This document shows positions 17,067-25,955 of a DNA stretch of 64,000 nt, in pieces (positions within the stretch are counted from its first letter, which is position 1; each line of letters opens with the position of its first letter). Both the position numbers and the translations under genes were made by a program. This stretch comes from Micromonospora inositola (lineage in GTDB: Bacteria > Actinomycetota > Actinomycetes > Mycobacteriales > Micromonosporaceae). The stretch spans positions 6,040,001 through 6,104,000 of the forward strand of contig NZ_LT607754.1 of NCBI RefSeq assembly GCF_900090285.1, written 5' to 3'. The notes under the pieces were generated by a model. The model was not told where the DNA came from. It made no database searches and was given only the letters and a program-made list of their open reading frames with translations.

Positions 17067-19229
17067 ATGGCGCAGAAAAATCAGGAGAAGGGGGTCACCG
17101 GCGGCGCGCCGGTGGTGACCGAGCCCGGCAGGGTTCGCAACGTGGTGCTCGTCGGGCACTCCGGCGCCGGCAAGACCACCCTGGTCGAGGCGCTGCTCGC
17201 GGCCAGCGGCACGATCGGCCGGGCCGGCACCGTCACCGACGGCACCACCGTGTGCGACCACGACCCCGCGGCGGTACGCCAGCAGCGCTCGGTGAGCCTG
17301 GCCTGCGCCCCGCTGCTGCACCACGACGTCAAGGTCAACCTCCTGGACACCCCCGGTTACGGGGACTTCGTCGGCGAGCTGCGGGCCGGGCTGCGGGCCG
17401 CCGACGCGGCGCTGTTCGTGGTCTCCGCGGTCGACGGGATGGACGCGGCCACCGCCGCCCTGTGGGAGGAGTGCGCCGCGGTGGACATGCCGCGGGCCGT
17501 CGCGGTGACCCGGCTGGACCACCCGCGCGCCGACTTCGACGAGGCGGTGGCGCTCTGCCAGCGGGTCTTCGGCGACAACGTGCTCCCGCTCTACCTGCCG
17601 ATGCTCGGGGACGACGGGGAGTCGGTGGTCGGCCTGATGGGGCTGATCACCCGCCGGGTCTTCGACTACTCGGCCGGGCTGCCGGCGGCGGTGCGCGAGC
17701 CGGACCCGGAGCACCTGCCGGCGATCGTGGAGTCCCGCAACGAGCTGATCGAGGGGATCATCGCCGAAAGCGAGGACGAGACCCTGCTGGAGCGCTACCT
17801 CGGCGGCGAGGAGATCGACACCGAGGTGCTCATCACCGACCTGGAGAAGGCGATCGCCCGGGGCCACTTCTACCCGGTCGTGCCGGTCTGCGCGGAGACC
17901 GGGGTGGGCCTCGACGCGTTGCTCGACGGGCTGGTGTCGGCGTTTCCGTCCCCGCTGGAGCACGACCTGCCGGCGGTCACCGGGGTGGACGGCTCGCCCC
18001 GGCCGCCGCTGGCCTGCGACCCGGCCGGCCCGCTGGTCGCCGAGGTGGTCAAGACCACCGTCGACCGGCACGTCGGGCGGGTCTCCCTGGTCCGGGTCTT
18101 CTCCGGCACGCTCCGCCCCGACCAGGTGGTGCACGTCTCCGGGCACGGGATGACCGAGCGGGGGCACCCCGACCACGACGCCGACGAGCGGGTCGGGCAC
18201 ATCTACAGCCCGCTCGGCGCCCAGCTGCGCGAGGTGACCGCCTGCGTGGCCGGCGACCTGTGCGCGCTGACCAAGTCGGGCAGCGCGGAGACCGGCGACA
18301 CCATCTCCGCCAAGGACGAGCCGCTGCTCGTCGCGCCGTGGGAGATGCCGGAGCCCCTGCTGCCGGTGGCGATCGTGGCGAAGAGCCGGGCCGACGAGGA
18401 CGCCCTGGCGCGCAACCTGTCCCGGCTGGTCGCCGGCGACCCGACGCTGCGGCTGGAGCGCAACGCCGAGACCCACCAGCTGGTGCTCTGGTGCATGGGC
18501 GAGGCGCACGCCGACGTGGTGCTGGACCGGCTGCGCTCCGGCGGCGTCGAGCTGGAGACCGAGCCGGTACGGGTGGCGCTGCGCGAGACGCTGAGCGTGG
18601 CCGCGAAGGGGCACGGCCGGCACGTGAAGCAGTCCGGCGGGCACGGCCAGTACGCGGTCTGCGACATCGAGGTGGAGCCGCTGCCCCGGGGCGCCGGCTT
18701 CGAGTTCGTCGACAAGGTGGTCGGCGGGGCAGTCCCGCACAACTACATCCCGTCGGTGGAGAAGGGCGTCCGGGCGCAGATGGAGCGTGGCCTGGTCGCC
18801 GGCTTCCCGGTGGTGGACCTGCGGGTGATCCTCTTCGACGGCAAGGCGCACAGCGTCGACTCCTCCGACGCGGCGTTCCAGACCGCCGGCGCGCTCGCGC
18901 TGCGCGACGCGGCCGAGAAGGGGCAGCCGGCGTTGCTGGAGCCGGTCGACGAGGTGACCATCCGCGTTCCCGACTCCTCGGTCGGCGCGGTGCTGGGTGA
19001 CCTCTCGGGCCGGCGCGGCCGGGTGCTCGGCACGGAGCCCGACGCGGACGCCGAGGGGCGCACGCTGGTCCGGGCCGAGGTGCCCGCGGCGGAGCTGCTG
19101 CGCTACGCCGTCGAGCTGCGCTCGATGACCGCCGGCATCGGCACCTTCCGCCGCGAGTTCGCCCGCTACGACCCGTTGCCGGCACACCTGGCCGACCAGG
19201 CCCGCAAGGAGCACGGCACCCACCCCTGA
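17067..19229 (+). CDS. Elongation factor G-like protein (EF-G2)
   Basis: 720 residues with EF-G domain order: GTPase (P-loop GHSGAGKTT at 30-38, DTPGYGD near 94-100), domain II, III, IV (GHGRHVKQSGGHGQYAVCDI) and V. It differs from the housekeeping EF-G in having TRLD (about 148-151) where the guanine-specificity motif NKxD is expected. It is the monocistronic actinobacterial paralogue often called EF-G2/FusA2, whose role in translation is unsettled. The start ATG 17067 has GGGAGG upstream. No rpsL, rpsG or tuf genes are nearby, which also argues against the main EF-G. Confidence 0.92.
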   Translation: MAQKNQEKGVTGGAPVVTEPGRVRNVVLVGHSGAGKTTLVEALLAASGTIGRAGTVTDGTTVCDHDPAAVRQQRSVSLACAPLLHHDVKVNLLDTPGYGDFVGELRAGLRAADAALFVVSAVDGMDAATAALWEECAAVDMPRAVAVTRLDHPRADFDEAVALCQRVFGDNVLPLYLPMLGDDGESVVGLMGLITRRVFDYSAGLPAAVREPDPEHLPAIVESRNELIEGIIAESEDETLLERYLGGEEIDTEVLITDLEKAIARGHFYPVVPVCAETGVGLDALLDGLVSAFPSPLEHDLPAVTGVDGSPRPPLACDPAGPLVAEVVKTTVDRHVGRVSLVRVFSGTLRPDQVVHVSGHGMTERGHPDHDADERVGHIYSPLGAQLREVTACVAGDLCALTKSGSAETGDTISAKDEPLLVAPWEMPEPLLPVAIVAKSRADEDALARNLSRLVAGDPTLRLERNAETHQLVLWCMGEAHADVVLDRLRSGGVELETEPVRVALRETLSVAAKGHGRHVKQSGGHGQYAVCDIEVEPLPRGAGFEFVDKVVGGAVPHNYIPSVEKGVRAQMERGLVAGFPVVDLRVILFDGKAHSVDSSDAAFQTAGALALRDAAEKGQPALLEPVDEVTIRVPDSSVGAVLGDLSGRRGRVLGTEPDADAEGRTLVRAEVPAAELLRYAVELRSMTAGIGTFRREFARYDPLPAHLADQARKEHGTHP

Positions 19230-19260
19230 CGCACCCCTGCCGGCCGGGTCCGGTCCGGCC

Positions 19261-19303
19261 GAAGGCCCCTCCCCTGGAATCCGCCGTGGGAGGAGGGGCC
19301 TTC
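19261..19303. terminator. Bidirectional terminator between EF-G2 and the SDR gene
   Basis: GAAGGCCCCTCC (19261-19272) pairs with GGAGGGGCCTTC (19292-19303), lying between the convergent stops at 19229 and 19309. Short A and T runs flank the stem. Confidence 0.75.
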
Positions 19304-19308
19304 CGCTG

Positions 19309-20013
19309 CTACCAGGGGAGGGTGCCTTCGGCGTCGAAGTAGCCGCCGGTCGGGCCGTCGGGGCCCACCTGCGCCATCCGGACGATGATCTCGGCGCCCT
19401 CCTCGACGGTCTGGGTGCCCGTGCGCCGGTTCAGGTCCGTCGCGGTGAAACCGGGCTCCACCGCGTTGATCCGCATGTTCGGGAAGGCCTTCGCGTACTG
19501 CACGGTGATCATGTTGACCGCGATCTTCGACGCCGGATAGGCGACGCCCGGGTACGCGTGCGTCGGCGTGCCCGCGGTGACCCGGGCCATCGAGGCCAGG
19601 CCGCTGCTGAGGTTCACCACGACCGGGGCGGCGGACCGCTGCAGCAGCGGCAGGAACGCGTTGGTGACGCGTACCACGCCGAAGACGTTCGTCTCGAACA
19701 CCTGCCGCATCATGTCGGCGGTCACCTCGGCCGGGCCGATCACCGCGCCATCCGGCGCGCGCTCTTCGATGCCGGCGTTGTTGATCAGCACGTCCAGCCC
19801 ACCGTCGGCCTCGACGGTCCTCGCCGCGGCCGCGACGGACGCGTCGTCGGTGACGTCGATGACAACCAGCCGGGCGCCCAGCTGCTCGGCGGCCCGGCGC
19901 CCCCGTTCAGCGTCCCGGCTGCCGACGTAGACGGTGTGACCTGCGGCGATGAGCCGGCGGGCGGTCTCGAACCCGAGTCCCTTGTTCGCTCCGGTGATCA
20001 GTGCTGTGGTCAT
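19309..20013 (-). CDS. Short-chain dehydrogenase/reductase
   Basis: 234 residues, a classical SDR. It has the NAD(P)-binding TGANKGLGFE at residues 7-16, Arg33 suggesting NADPH preference (VGSRDAERG), the NNAG motif and the catalytic YPASK with a preceding Ser (NLSSGLAS). These enzymes reduce carbonyls or oxidise alcohols; the substrate is unknown. It is transcribed divergently from a MmyB-like regulator only 102 bp away, and such regulator/SDR pairs are common in actinomycetes, the regulator typically controlling the SDR. Confidence 0.92.
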   Translation of the reverse strand: MTTALITGANKGLGFETARRLIAAGHTVYVGSRDAERGRRAAEQLGARLVVIDVTDDASVAAAARTVEADGGLDVLINNAGIEERAPDGAVIGPAEVTADMMRQVFETNVFGVVRVTNAFLPLLQRSAAPVVVNLSSGLASMARVTAGTPTHAYPGVAYPASKIAVNMITVQYAKAFPNMRINAVEPGFTATDLNRRTGTQTVEEGAEIIVRMAQVGPDGPTGGYFDAEGTLPW

Positions 20014-20066
20014 GCCTCGACGCTACGGCCGGGCGGTGTGGTTACCCGGTGTTCCCGTCGTCCTGG

Positions 20067-20112
20067 GACTGCCGGTACCAGTCAGGCCCGCGGCCGGCGT
20101 CGCAGACTGGTA
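20067..20112. promoter_or_regulatory. Inverted half-sites between the SDR and MmyB-type genes
   Basis: TACCAGTC (20076-20083) and GACTGGTA (20105-20112) form a perfect 8-bp inverted pair with a 21-bp gap. A further GACTG (20067-20071) makes GACTG-N7-CAGTC with the first. Three spaced half-sites in the 102-bp divergent promoter region suggest the operator of the adjacent regulator. Confidence 0.55.
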
Positions 20113-20115
20113 GGC

Positions 20116-20955
20116 ATGGCGAGCGCGGAGTTCGGACGGGCGGTGCACCGCTGGCGGGACCGGGTATCGCCGGAGGCGGCCGGGCTGCCCGCCGGCGGGC
20201 GGCGGCGGGCGGCGGGACTGCGCCGTGAGGAGCTGGCCCTGCTGGCCGGGATCTCCGTCGACTACGTCACCCGCCTCGAACAGGGCCGCGCCGCCCACCC
20301 GTCGGCGCAGGTCGTCGAGGCCCTGGCCAGGGCCCTGCGGCTGTCGGGAACCGAGCGCGCACACCTGTTCCGGCTGGCCGGGCTGGCGCCGCCGGGACCG
20401 GAGACGGTACCCGCGCACCTCACGCCGAGCGTCCAACGACTGCTGGACAGACTGACCGGGACACCCGTCGCGGTCTACGACGCGTCCTGGACGCTGCTGG
20501 TGGCGAACCCGCCGTACGCGGCACTGATGGGGGATCCGTCCGGATGGCGTGGCGACCAGCGCAACGGCGTGTGGCGACATTTCCACGGCCTGGGGGCCCG
20601 GGTCCGGCACACGCCGGAGTCCCTGCGCGGGTTCGAGGCTGCCCTGGTCGCCGACCTGCGCACGGCCGCCGGCCGCTATCCGGCCGACCAGCGGCTACGG
20701 CGGTTGGTGGAGGAGCTGCGCGCGCACAGTGCGCGGTTCGCCGAACTGTGGGATTCCGGCGCCGTCGGCCGTCACGAGGCCGCGCGCAAGACCATCGACC
20801 ATCCGCAGGTCGGCCCGCTGACGCTGGACTGCGACGTGCTCACCGTGGCGGGCAGCGACCTGCGCATGATGATCTACACGGCCGAGCCCGGCACCGAGGA
20901 CGCCGAACGGCTCGCCCTGCTCACCGTGCTCGGCACCCAGGCACTCGCCGGATAG
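20116..20955 (+). CDS. XRE/MmyB-family transcriptional regulator
   Basis: 279 residues. The N-terminal XRE helix-turn-helix (about 30-85) has GLRREELALLAGISVDYVTR then LEQGRAAHPSAQVVEALARAL, the standard MmyB signature. The C-terminal MmyB-like PAS-type ligand domain has PVAVYDASWTLLVANPPYAAL and the conserved end TAEPGTEDAERLALLTVLGT. In this family the ligand may be a lipid or small hydrophobic molecule. ATG 20116 is chosen because the family begins at this point. It is divergent from the SDR gene, its probable target. Confidence 0.93.
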   Translation: MASAEFGRAVHRWRDRVSPEAAGLPAGGRRRAAGLRREELALLAGISVDYVTRLEQGRAAHPSAQVVEALARALRLSGTERAHLFRLAGLAPPGPETVPAHLTPSVQRLLDRLTGTPVAVYDASWTLLVANPPYAALMGDPSGWRGDQRNGVWRHFHGLGARVRHTPESLRGFEAALVADLRTAAGRYPADQRLRRLVEELRAHSARFAELWDSGAVGRHEAARKTIDHPQVGPLTLDCDVLTVAGSDLRMMIYTAEPGTEDAERLALLTVLGTQALAG

Positions 20956-21046
20956 CCGCCCCGCACCCGCGCCGATCGTCGAGATGTGGTGGTCGCCTCG
21001 TCCGCCGCACCCCTTTCGCGGGACGCCCAACCCCATGACCGCCGCG

Positions 21047-22105
21047 TCAGGGACGGGCGGCGGGGACCGGGGGCATCGGCCAGTGGGGGCGGTCGGCGTC
21101 ACGGAGCGCGGCCGTACGGAGCGCGGCGAGCTGGCGTTCGACCTCGGCGAAGTGGTCGGGGTCGAGGGGGCCCCGGCGCAGGGCGGCGGCGTTCTCCTCC
21201 ACCTGGGCGACGGTCCGCGCGCCGGGGATCGGCACGGTACGGCCGCTGCGCGCCCAGATCCAGCCCAGCGCCCCCTGCGCGAGGGTCCGGCCGTCGGCGG
21301 TCAGGGCGCCCCGGACGGCGGCCACCCGGCGCAGCCACTCCGGCGCCGGCCGGCCGCTGCGGAACCACTCCAGCCAGTTCGGGGCGGTGCCCCGCACGTC
21401 GTCGCGGGGCAGCGTCGAGGCGGTGGTGTACTTGCCGGTCAGCAGCCCCATGCCGAGCGGCCCGCGGGCCACGCTGGCCAGGTCGTGCTTGTCGCAGACC
21501 GCCAGCATGGCCGGCGCGTCCCGCAGCACCGACAGGCCGTGCTGCACGGCGGTGGCGCCCCGGGCGACCTGGACGAAGGCCGCCGCCCGGTCGGGCCGGT
21601 CGGTGCTCCAGCCGTACGCCCGGACCAGTCCGGCGGCGACCAGGTCCTCCAGCGTGCCGATCAGCGCCTCGGCGCGGGGCACCGGCAGGTCGCCGAGGTG
21701 CAGCTGATAGAGGTCGATCCGGTCGGTGTCCAGCCGACGCAGCGAGTCGGTCACCGCGCGCCGCAGGTACGCCGGTGAGGCGTCCTCCCCGGTGGCCTGC
21801 CGGGCCGGCTCGTCGAAGGTGTAGCCCCACTTGGTGGCGATCACCGCCTCGTCGCGGCGGCCGGCGAGGGCCCGGCCGAGGATCCGCTCGCCGTGCCCCG
21901 CCCCGTACGTGTCGGCGGTGTCGAAGAGGGTCACCCCGAGGTCCAGCGCGCGGCGGACCGCCCGGACCGACTCCTCGTCGTCCACCGCGCCCCAGCCGAG
22001 CGGGCGAAGGCCCTCGGCCCACGGGCCGCCGATCGCCCAGCACCCCATGCCGAGCGCGCTGACCTCGATGCCGCTGCGGCCCAACGTCCGCGTGGTCAAT
22101 GCCAT
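21047..22105 (-). CDS. Aldo/keto reductase
   Basis: 352 residues. The (beta/alpha)8 NADPH-dependent reductase family is shown by LGRSGIEVSALGMGCW, the catalytic Asp and Tyr in LFDTADTYGAGHGERILGRA, Lys in ATKWGY and His in YQLHLGD. The C-terminal NADPH-binding end VPIPGARTVAQVEENAAAL is intact. The substrate is unknown. It lies alone on the minus strand, 38 bp downstream of the maltokinase-cap gene stop (22143), possibly co-transcribed with it. Confidence 0.92.
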   Translation of the reverse strand: MALTTRTLGRSGIEVSALGMGCWAIGGPWAEGLRPLGWGAVDDEESVRAVRRALDLGVTLFDTADTYGAGHGERILGRALAGRRDEAVIATKWGYTFDEPARQATGEDASPAYLRRAVTDSLRRLDTDRIDLYQLHLGDLPVPRAEALIGTLEDLVAAGLVRAYGWSTDRPDRAAAFVQVARGATAVQHGLSVLRDAPAMLAVCDKHDLASVARGPLGMGLLTGKYTTASTLPRDDVRGTAPNWLEWFRSGRPAPEWLRRVAAVRGALTADGRTLAQGALGWIWARSGRTVPIPGARTVAQVEENAAALRRGPLDPDHFAEVERQLAALRTAALRDADRPHWPMPPVPAARP

Positions 22106-22142
22106 CGACGCATCCTGTCACCTCACGCCGGTGGCGCGGGGT

Positions 22143-22775
22143 TCAGCGGGGCGTGGCGTACGCCAGCGGCAGCGGGGTGGGCTGGCCCGGCCAGGTGCCG
22201 GCGAGCGTGGCGCCGGCGCGCCCGTCGTCGGGACCGGGCCGGCGGACGACGGCCAGCTCGACGGTGTCGGTCGCGATGAGCGTCGGGTCGCCGTGCACCA
22301 CCCGGCGAGGCGCGCCCGCGGCGGGGAGCTCGACGTCCCCGGCAGCGCTGCTGGTGATGGTCATGCTCGGCTCGCGGTACCGCCGTTCGCCGTCGACCTC
22401 GAAGAATTCCTCCGCCTGGCCGGTGCCGGCGAGGATGGCGGCGGCCAGCGCCGCGGCGTAGACCGGATCGCCGCACGCGTCGTAGACCCAGCGCGGGCCG
22501 AGCACCGAGTGGTGGGTGGTGCCGACCAACCAACCGTCGGCGCCGTCCAGCGGGGCCCCGCGGTAGGTCAGCGGCACCTGGTGGACCGGCCCGTCACCGG
22601 CGCGGACGAGCATCGTCTCGATCCCGACCTCGCCGGCCGGGTCGTCGAAGCGGAATCCCGCCACCCGTACGACGTCCGCGCCCGCCGGTCCGTGGAACCA
22701 GGGCCGGCCGGGCAGCCACGCCGCCAGGAGTTCGAGCTTGGTGGGGCGCAGTTCCGCCCGGTGCAGCAGAGCCAT
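22143..22775 (-). CDS. Maltokinase N-terminal cap-like domain protein
   Basis: 210 residues. MALLHRAELRPTKLELLAAW at the start and the following tryptophan-rich stretch match the cap-like domain found at the N-terminus of maltokinases and in stand-alone actinobacterial proteins. No kinase domain is present, so the stand-alone form is not an enzyme by itself and its function is unknown. The ATG at 22775 is fixed by the family N-terminus; the frame continues to 23057 as a shadow of the small gene on the other strand. Confidence 0.75.
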   Translation of the reverse strand: MALLHRAELRPTKLELLAAWLPGRPWFHGPAGADVVRVAGFRFDDPAGEVGIETMLVRAGDGPVHQVPLTYRGAPLDGADGWLVGTTHHSVLGPRWVYDACGDPVYAAALAAAILAGTGQAEEFFEVDGERRYREPSMTITSSAAGDVELPAAGAPRRVVHGDPTLIATDTVELAVVRRPGPDDGRAGATLAGTWPGQPTPLPLAYATPR

Positions 22776-22853
22776 GCGGCGCATCGTACCGAGGCGGGCC
22801 GACAGTGGTTTGGTGACCTTGGCGGGGAGGCAATAGCGCTGCCGGAGGACGGG

Positions 22854-23085
22854 ATGAGCAGCGCGGTGGGGCAGATCGAGCGGGCGACCGAGATACGGCC
22901 GGGTCGAGCTGCCGCTCGCCGCGGTCTGCGGCTGGATCGCCCGGCACGGCGACCGGATGGTGGAGCGCCGGCTGCGGCAACTCGCCGTCCGCGCCCGGCT
23001 GGCCGGCGACCGCGCCGCCGCCGCCGAACGGACCGCCACCACCGCCCGCCGCCGCATGGCCCGTCTCCGTACCCCGCTGCGCTAG
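22854..23085 (+). pseudogene. Small basic protein gene, frameshifted near 22893
   Basis: ATG 22854 has an excellent GGAGG site 5 nt upstream and opens MSSAVGQIERATE. From 22894 the coding-like sequence continues in the next frame (YGRVELPLAAVCGWIARHGD, then a charged helix rich in Arg and Ala ending ARLRTPLR and TAG at 23085). Removing one base (the A at 22893) joins them into a protein of about 76 residues. Both halves have high G/C third positions. This is a one-base insertion or a sequencing error in a short hypothetical gene. I do not recognise the family. Confidence 0.5.
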
Positions 23086-23118
23086 TCCCCCGCCGCGGCC
23101 GGGGATCGCTGCGCGGGT

Positions 23119-23676
23119 TCAGGCCGGCCAGGCCTTGGCGAGCAGGTCGCGGGTGTCGGCGAGCAGCTGCGGCAGGACCTTGGTCCGGCCGATCACCGGC
23201 ATGAAGTTGGCGTCCCCGCCCCAGCGCGGCACCACATGCTGGTGCAGGTGCGCGGCGATGCCGGCCCCGGCCACCCCGCCCTGGTTCATCCCGAGGTTGA
23301 AGCCGTGCGCGTTGGAGACCCGACGGACCACCCGCATGGCGTCCTTGGTGAAGACCGCCAGCTCGGCGGTCTCCGGCGCGTCCAACCCGGTGTAGTCGGC
23401 CACGTGCCGGTACGGACAGACCAGCAGGTGCCCCGGGTTGTACGGGTACAGGTTGAGCACCGCGAAGACGTGCTCGCCCCGGGCGACGATCAGGCTCTCG
23501 TCCGGCGGCAGCCCCGGGGCCAGGCAGAACGGGCAGCCGGTGGGCTTCTCGTAGCCGCCTTCGGGCCGGTCCTCGCCGGAGATGTAGGTCATCCGGTGCG
23601 GCGTCCAGAGCCGTTCCAGCCCGTCCGCCAGACCGTCGTCGGTGCCGTTGTCGAAGTGCCGCGCCGCCCCAGTCAC
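23119..23676 (-). CDS. HIT-family hydrolase (AP4A phosphorylase-like)
   Basis: 185 residues. The histidine triad HLHQHVVPRW is near residue 148, with the family's NLYPYNPGHLLVCPYRHV and GFNLGMNQGG. The early CPFC pair could bind zinc. Such enzymes cleave dinucleoside polyphosphates or nucleoside conjugates. The start is GTG 23676 (VTGAARHFDNGTDDG); nothing upstream of that resembles the family. It follows thrS by 66 bp in the same direction, an arrangement conserved in actinomycetes next to pgsA. Confidence 0.93.
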   Translation of the reverse strand: MTGAARHFDNGTDDGLADGLERLWTPHRMTYISGEDRPEGGYEKPTGCPFCLAPGLPPDESLIVARGEHVFAVLNLYPYNPGHLLVCPYRHVADYTGLDAPETAELAVFTKDAMRVVRRVSNAHGFNLGMNQGGVAGAGIAAHLHQHVVPRWGGDANFMPVIGRTKVLPQLLADTRDLLAKAWPA

Positions 23677-23742
23677 ATCGCCGATCCTACGGTCACCGCA
23701 CCGGGTCCCACCCGTCCGCACCGGCCGGCGGGCGCGGGGGCG

Positions 23743-25749
23743 TCAGCTCTCGGCGGACGGCCCCGAGTTGGTCCGGGAGCTGACCACGTCGAGGACGTGG
23801 GTGACCGCCTCGGCCATCGGCACGCCGTTGCGCTGCGAGCCGTCCCGGTACCGGAAGGAGACCGTGCCGGCGGCCACGTCGTCGTCGCCGGCGATCACCA
23901 TGAACGGGATCTTCTGCTGCTGGGCGGTGCGGATCTTCTTCTGCATCCGGTCGTCACCGGCGTCCACCTGGGCCCGGATCCCCTCGGCGCGCAGCGCCGC
24001 GACGAAGCCGTGCAGGTAGTCGGTGTGGTCCTCGCGGATCGGGATGCCGACCACCTGCACCGGGGCCAGCCAGGCCGGGAACGCGCCCGCGTAGTGCTCG
24101 GTGAGCACGCCGAAGAAGCGCTCGATCGAGCCGAACAGCGCCCGGTGGATCATCACCGGCCGCTGCCGGGTGCCGTCCGCCGCCTGGTACTCCAGGCCGA
24201 ACCGCTCGGGCTGGTTGAAGTCGACCTGGATGGTGGACATCTGCCAGGTCCGGCCGATGGCGTCCTTCACCTGCACCGAGATCTTCGGGCCGTAGAAGGC
24301 CGCGCCGCCCGGGTCCGGCACCAGGTCCAGGCCGGAGGCCTCGGCCGCGGTCCGCAGCGCCTGGGTGGCCTCCGCCCAGTCCTCGTCGGACCCGATGAAC
24401 TTCGGCGAGTCGTCCCGGGTGGAGAGCTCCAGGTAGAAGTCGTCCAGGCCGTAGTCGCGCAGCAGGTCCAGCACGAAGGTGAGCAGCGTGGACAGCTCGC
24501 CCGGCATCTGCTCGCGGGTGCAGTAGATGTGCGAGTCGTCCTGGGTCAGGCCGCGGACCCGGGTCAGGCCGTGCACCACCCCGGACTTCTCGTACCGGTA
24601 GACCGTGCCGAACTCGAACAGCCGCAGCGGCAGCTCCCGGTAGGACCGCCCGCGCGCCCTGAAGATCAGGTTGTGCATCGGGCAGTTCATCGCCTTGAGG
24701 TAGTAGTCCGCGCCCTCCAGCTGCATGGGCGGGAACATCGTGTCGGCGTAGTAGGGCAGGTGGCCCGAGGTCTCGAAGAGCTGCGCCTTGGTGATGTGCG
24801 GGGTGTTGACGAACTCGTACCCGGCGGCCTCGTGCCGGCGGCGGGAGTAGTTCTCCATCTCCCGCCGGATGATGCCGCCCTTGGGGTGGAAGACCACCAG
24901 ACCGGAGCCGATCTCGTCGGGGAAGCTGAACAGGTCGAGGTCCGCGCCGAGCTTGCGGTGGTCGCGCCGCGCGGCCTCCTCCAGCAGCTTCAGGTACGCC
25001 TTCAGCTCGTCCCGGGTCGGCCACGCGGTGCCGTAGACCCGCTGGAGCTGCGGGTTCTTCTCCGACCCCCGCCAGTACGCGGCGGCCGAGCGCATCAGCT
25101 TGAACGCGCCGATCAGCCGGGTGTTCGGCAGGTGCGGGCCCCGGCACAGGTCCGACCAGCAGACCTTGTCCTCGTTCGCGGCGAGGTTGTCGTAGATGGT
25201 CAGCTCGCCGCCGCCCACCTCCATCACCTCGGAGGAGTCCAGCCCCTCCCCCTTGACGTCGATCAGTTCCAGCTTGAACGGCTCGGCGGCCAGCTCGGTC
25301 TTCGCCTCGTCGAGGTTCTTGAAGCGGCGCCGGCGGAACCGCTGGCCGGACTTGATGATCTCCTGCATCCGCTTCTCGAGCTTCGCCAGGTCGTCCGGCT
25401 GGAACGGCTTGTCGACCTGGAAGTCGTAGTAGAAGCCGTTCTCGATCGGCGGGCCGATGCCGAGCTTCGCCTCCGGGAAGACGTCCTGCACCGCCTGGGC
25501 GAGCACGTGCGCGGTGGAGTGGCGCAGCACGTTGAGCCCGTCCGGCGAGTCGATGCCCACCGGCTCGACGGTGGTCTCCTCGGCGGGCTTCCAGTCCAGG
25601 TCGCGCAGCACGCCCTCCGGGTCGCGGACCACGACGATCGCCTTCGGGCCCGTGGTGGGCAGCCCGGCCGCGGCCACCGCGTCGGCCGCCGTCGTCCCGG
25701 CGGCGACGACGGCGGGGTCGGCCACGACGGGGGTACGGGGTGCGGACAC
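23743..25749 (-). CDS. thrS: Threonyl-tRNA synthetase
   Basis: 668 residues. The TGS domain is at the N-terminus, the editing domain follows with [12 protein letters not shown] and CRGPHLPNT, then class II motif 2 and zinc-site residues ([33 protein letters not shown]), motif 3 region [12 protein letters not shown] and the anticodon-binding domain at the end. GTG 25749 has AGGAG 6 nt upstream and matches the family start; the frame goes on to 25857 without similarity. No T-box-like leader is visible in the 170 bp before it. Attaches threonine to its tRNA. Confidence 0.97.
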   Translation of the reverse strand: MSAPRTPVVADPAVVAAGTTAADAVAAAGLPTTGPKAIVVVRDPEGVLRDLDWKPAEETTVEPVGIDSPDGLNVLRHSTAHVLAQAVQDVFPEAKLGIGPPIENGFYYDFQVDKPFQPDDLAKLEKRMQEIIKSGQRFRRRRFKNLDEAKTELAAEPFKLELIDVKGEGLDSSEVMEVGGGELTIYDNLAANEDKVCWSDLCRGPHLPNTRLIGAFKLMRSAAAYWRGSEKNPQLQRVYGTAWPTRDELKAYLKLLEEAARRDHRKLGADLDLFSFPDEIGSGLVVFHPKGGIIRREMENYSRRRHEAAGYEFVNTPHITKAQLFETSGHLPYYADTMFPPMQLEGADYYLKAMNCPMHNLIFRARGRSYRELPLRLFEFGTVYRYEKSGVVHGLTRVRGLTQDDSHIYCTREQMPGELSTLLTFVLDLLRDYGLDDFYLELSTRDDSPKFIGSDEDWAEATQALRTAAEASGLDLVPDPGGAAFYGPKISVQVKDAIGRTWQMSTIQVDFNQPERFGLEYQAADGTRQRPVMIHRALFGSIERFFGVLTEHYAGAFPAWLAPVQVVGIPIREDHTDYLHGFVAALRAEGIRAQVDAGDDRMQKKIRTAQQQKIPFMVIAGDDDVAAGTVSFRYRDGSQRNGVPMAEAVTHVLDVVSSRTNSGPSAES

Positions 25750-25955
25750 GGTGACTCCTGTCGTCGATGCTGATCCGATGCGCCGGTGACCGGCTCCTGC
25801 GATGCTATCGGTCGCCCGTTCGGCACCGTCGGCGACGCCACCGGCGTCCCGCGTCACGGTCCCGGGGTCCGAGTTCCGCCGACCGTTGAACCTTTCCGCC
25901 CTCCGGGCCGAACTACCAGGTGTGGCCGGATCCGGTGCCGGCCGCGTGGAGACGG

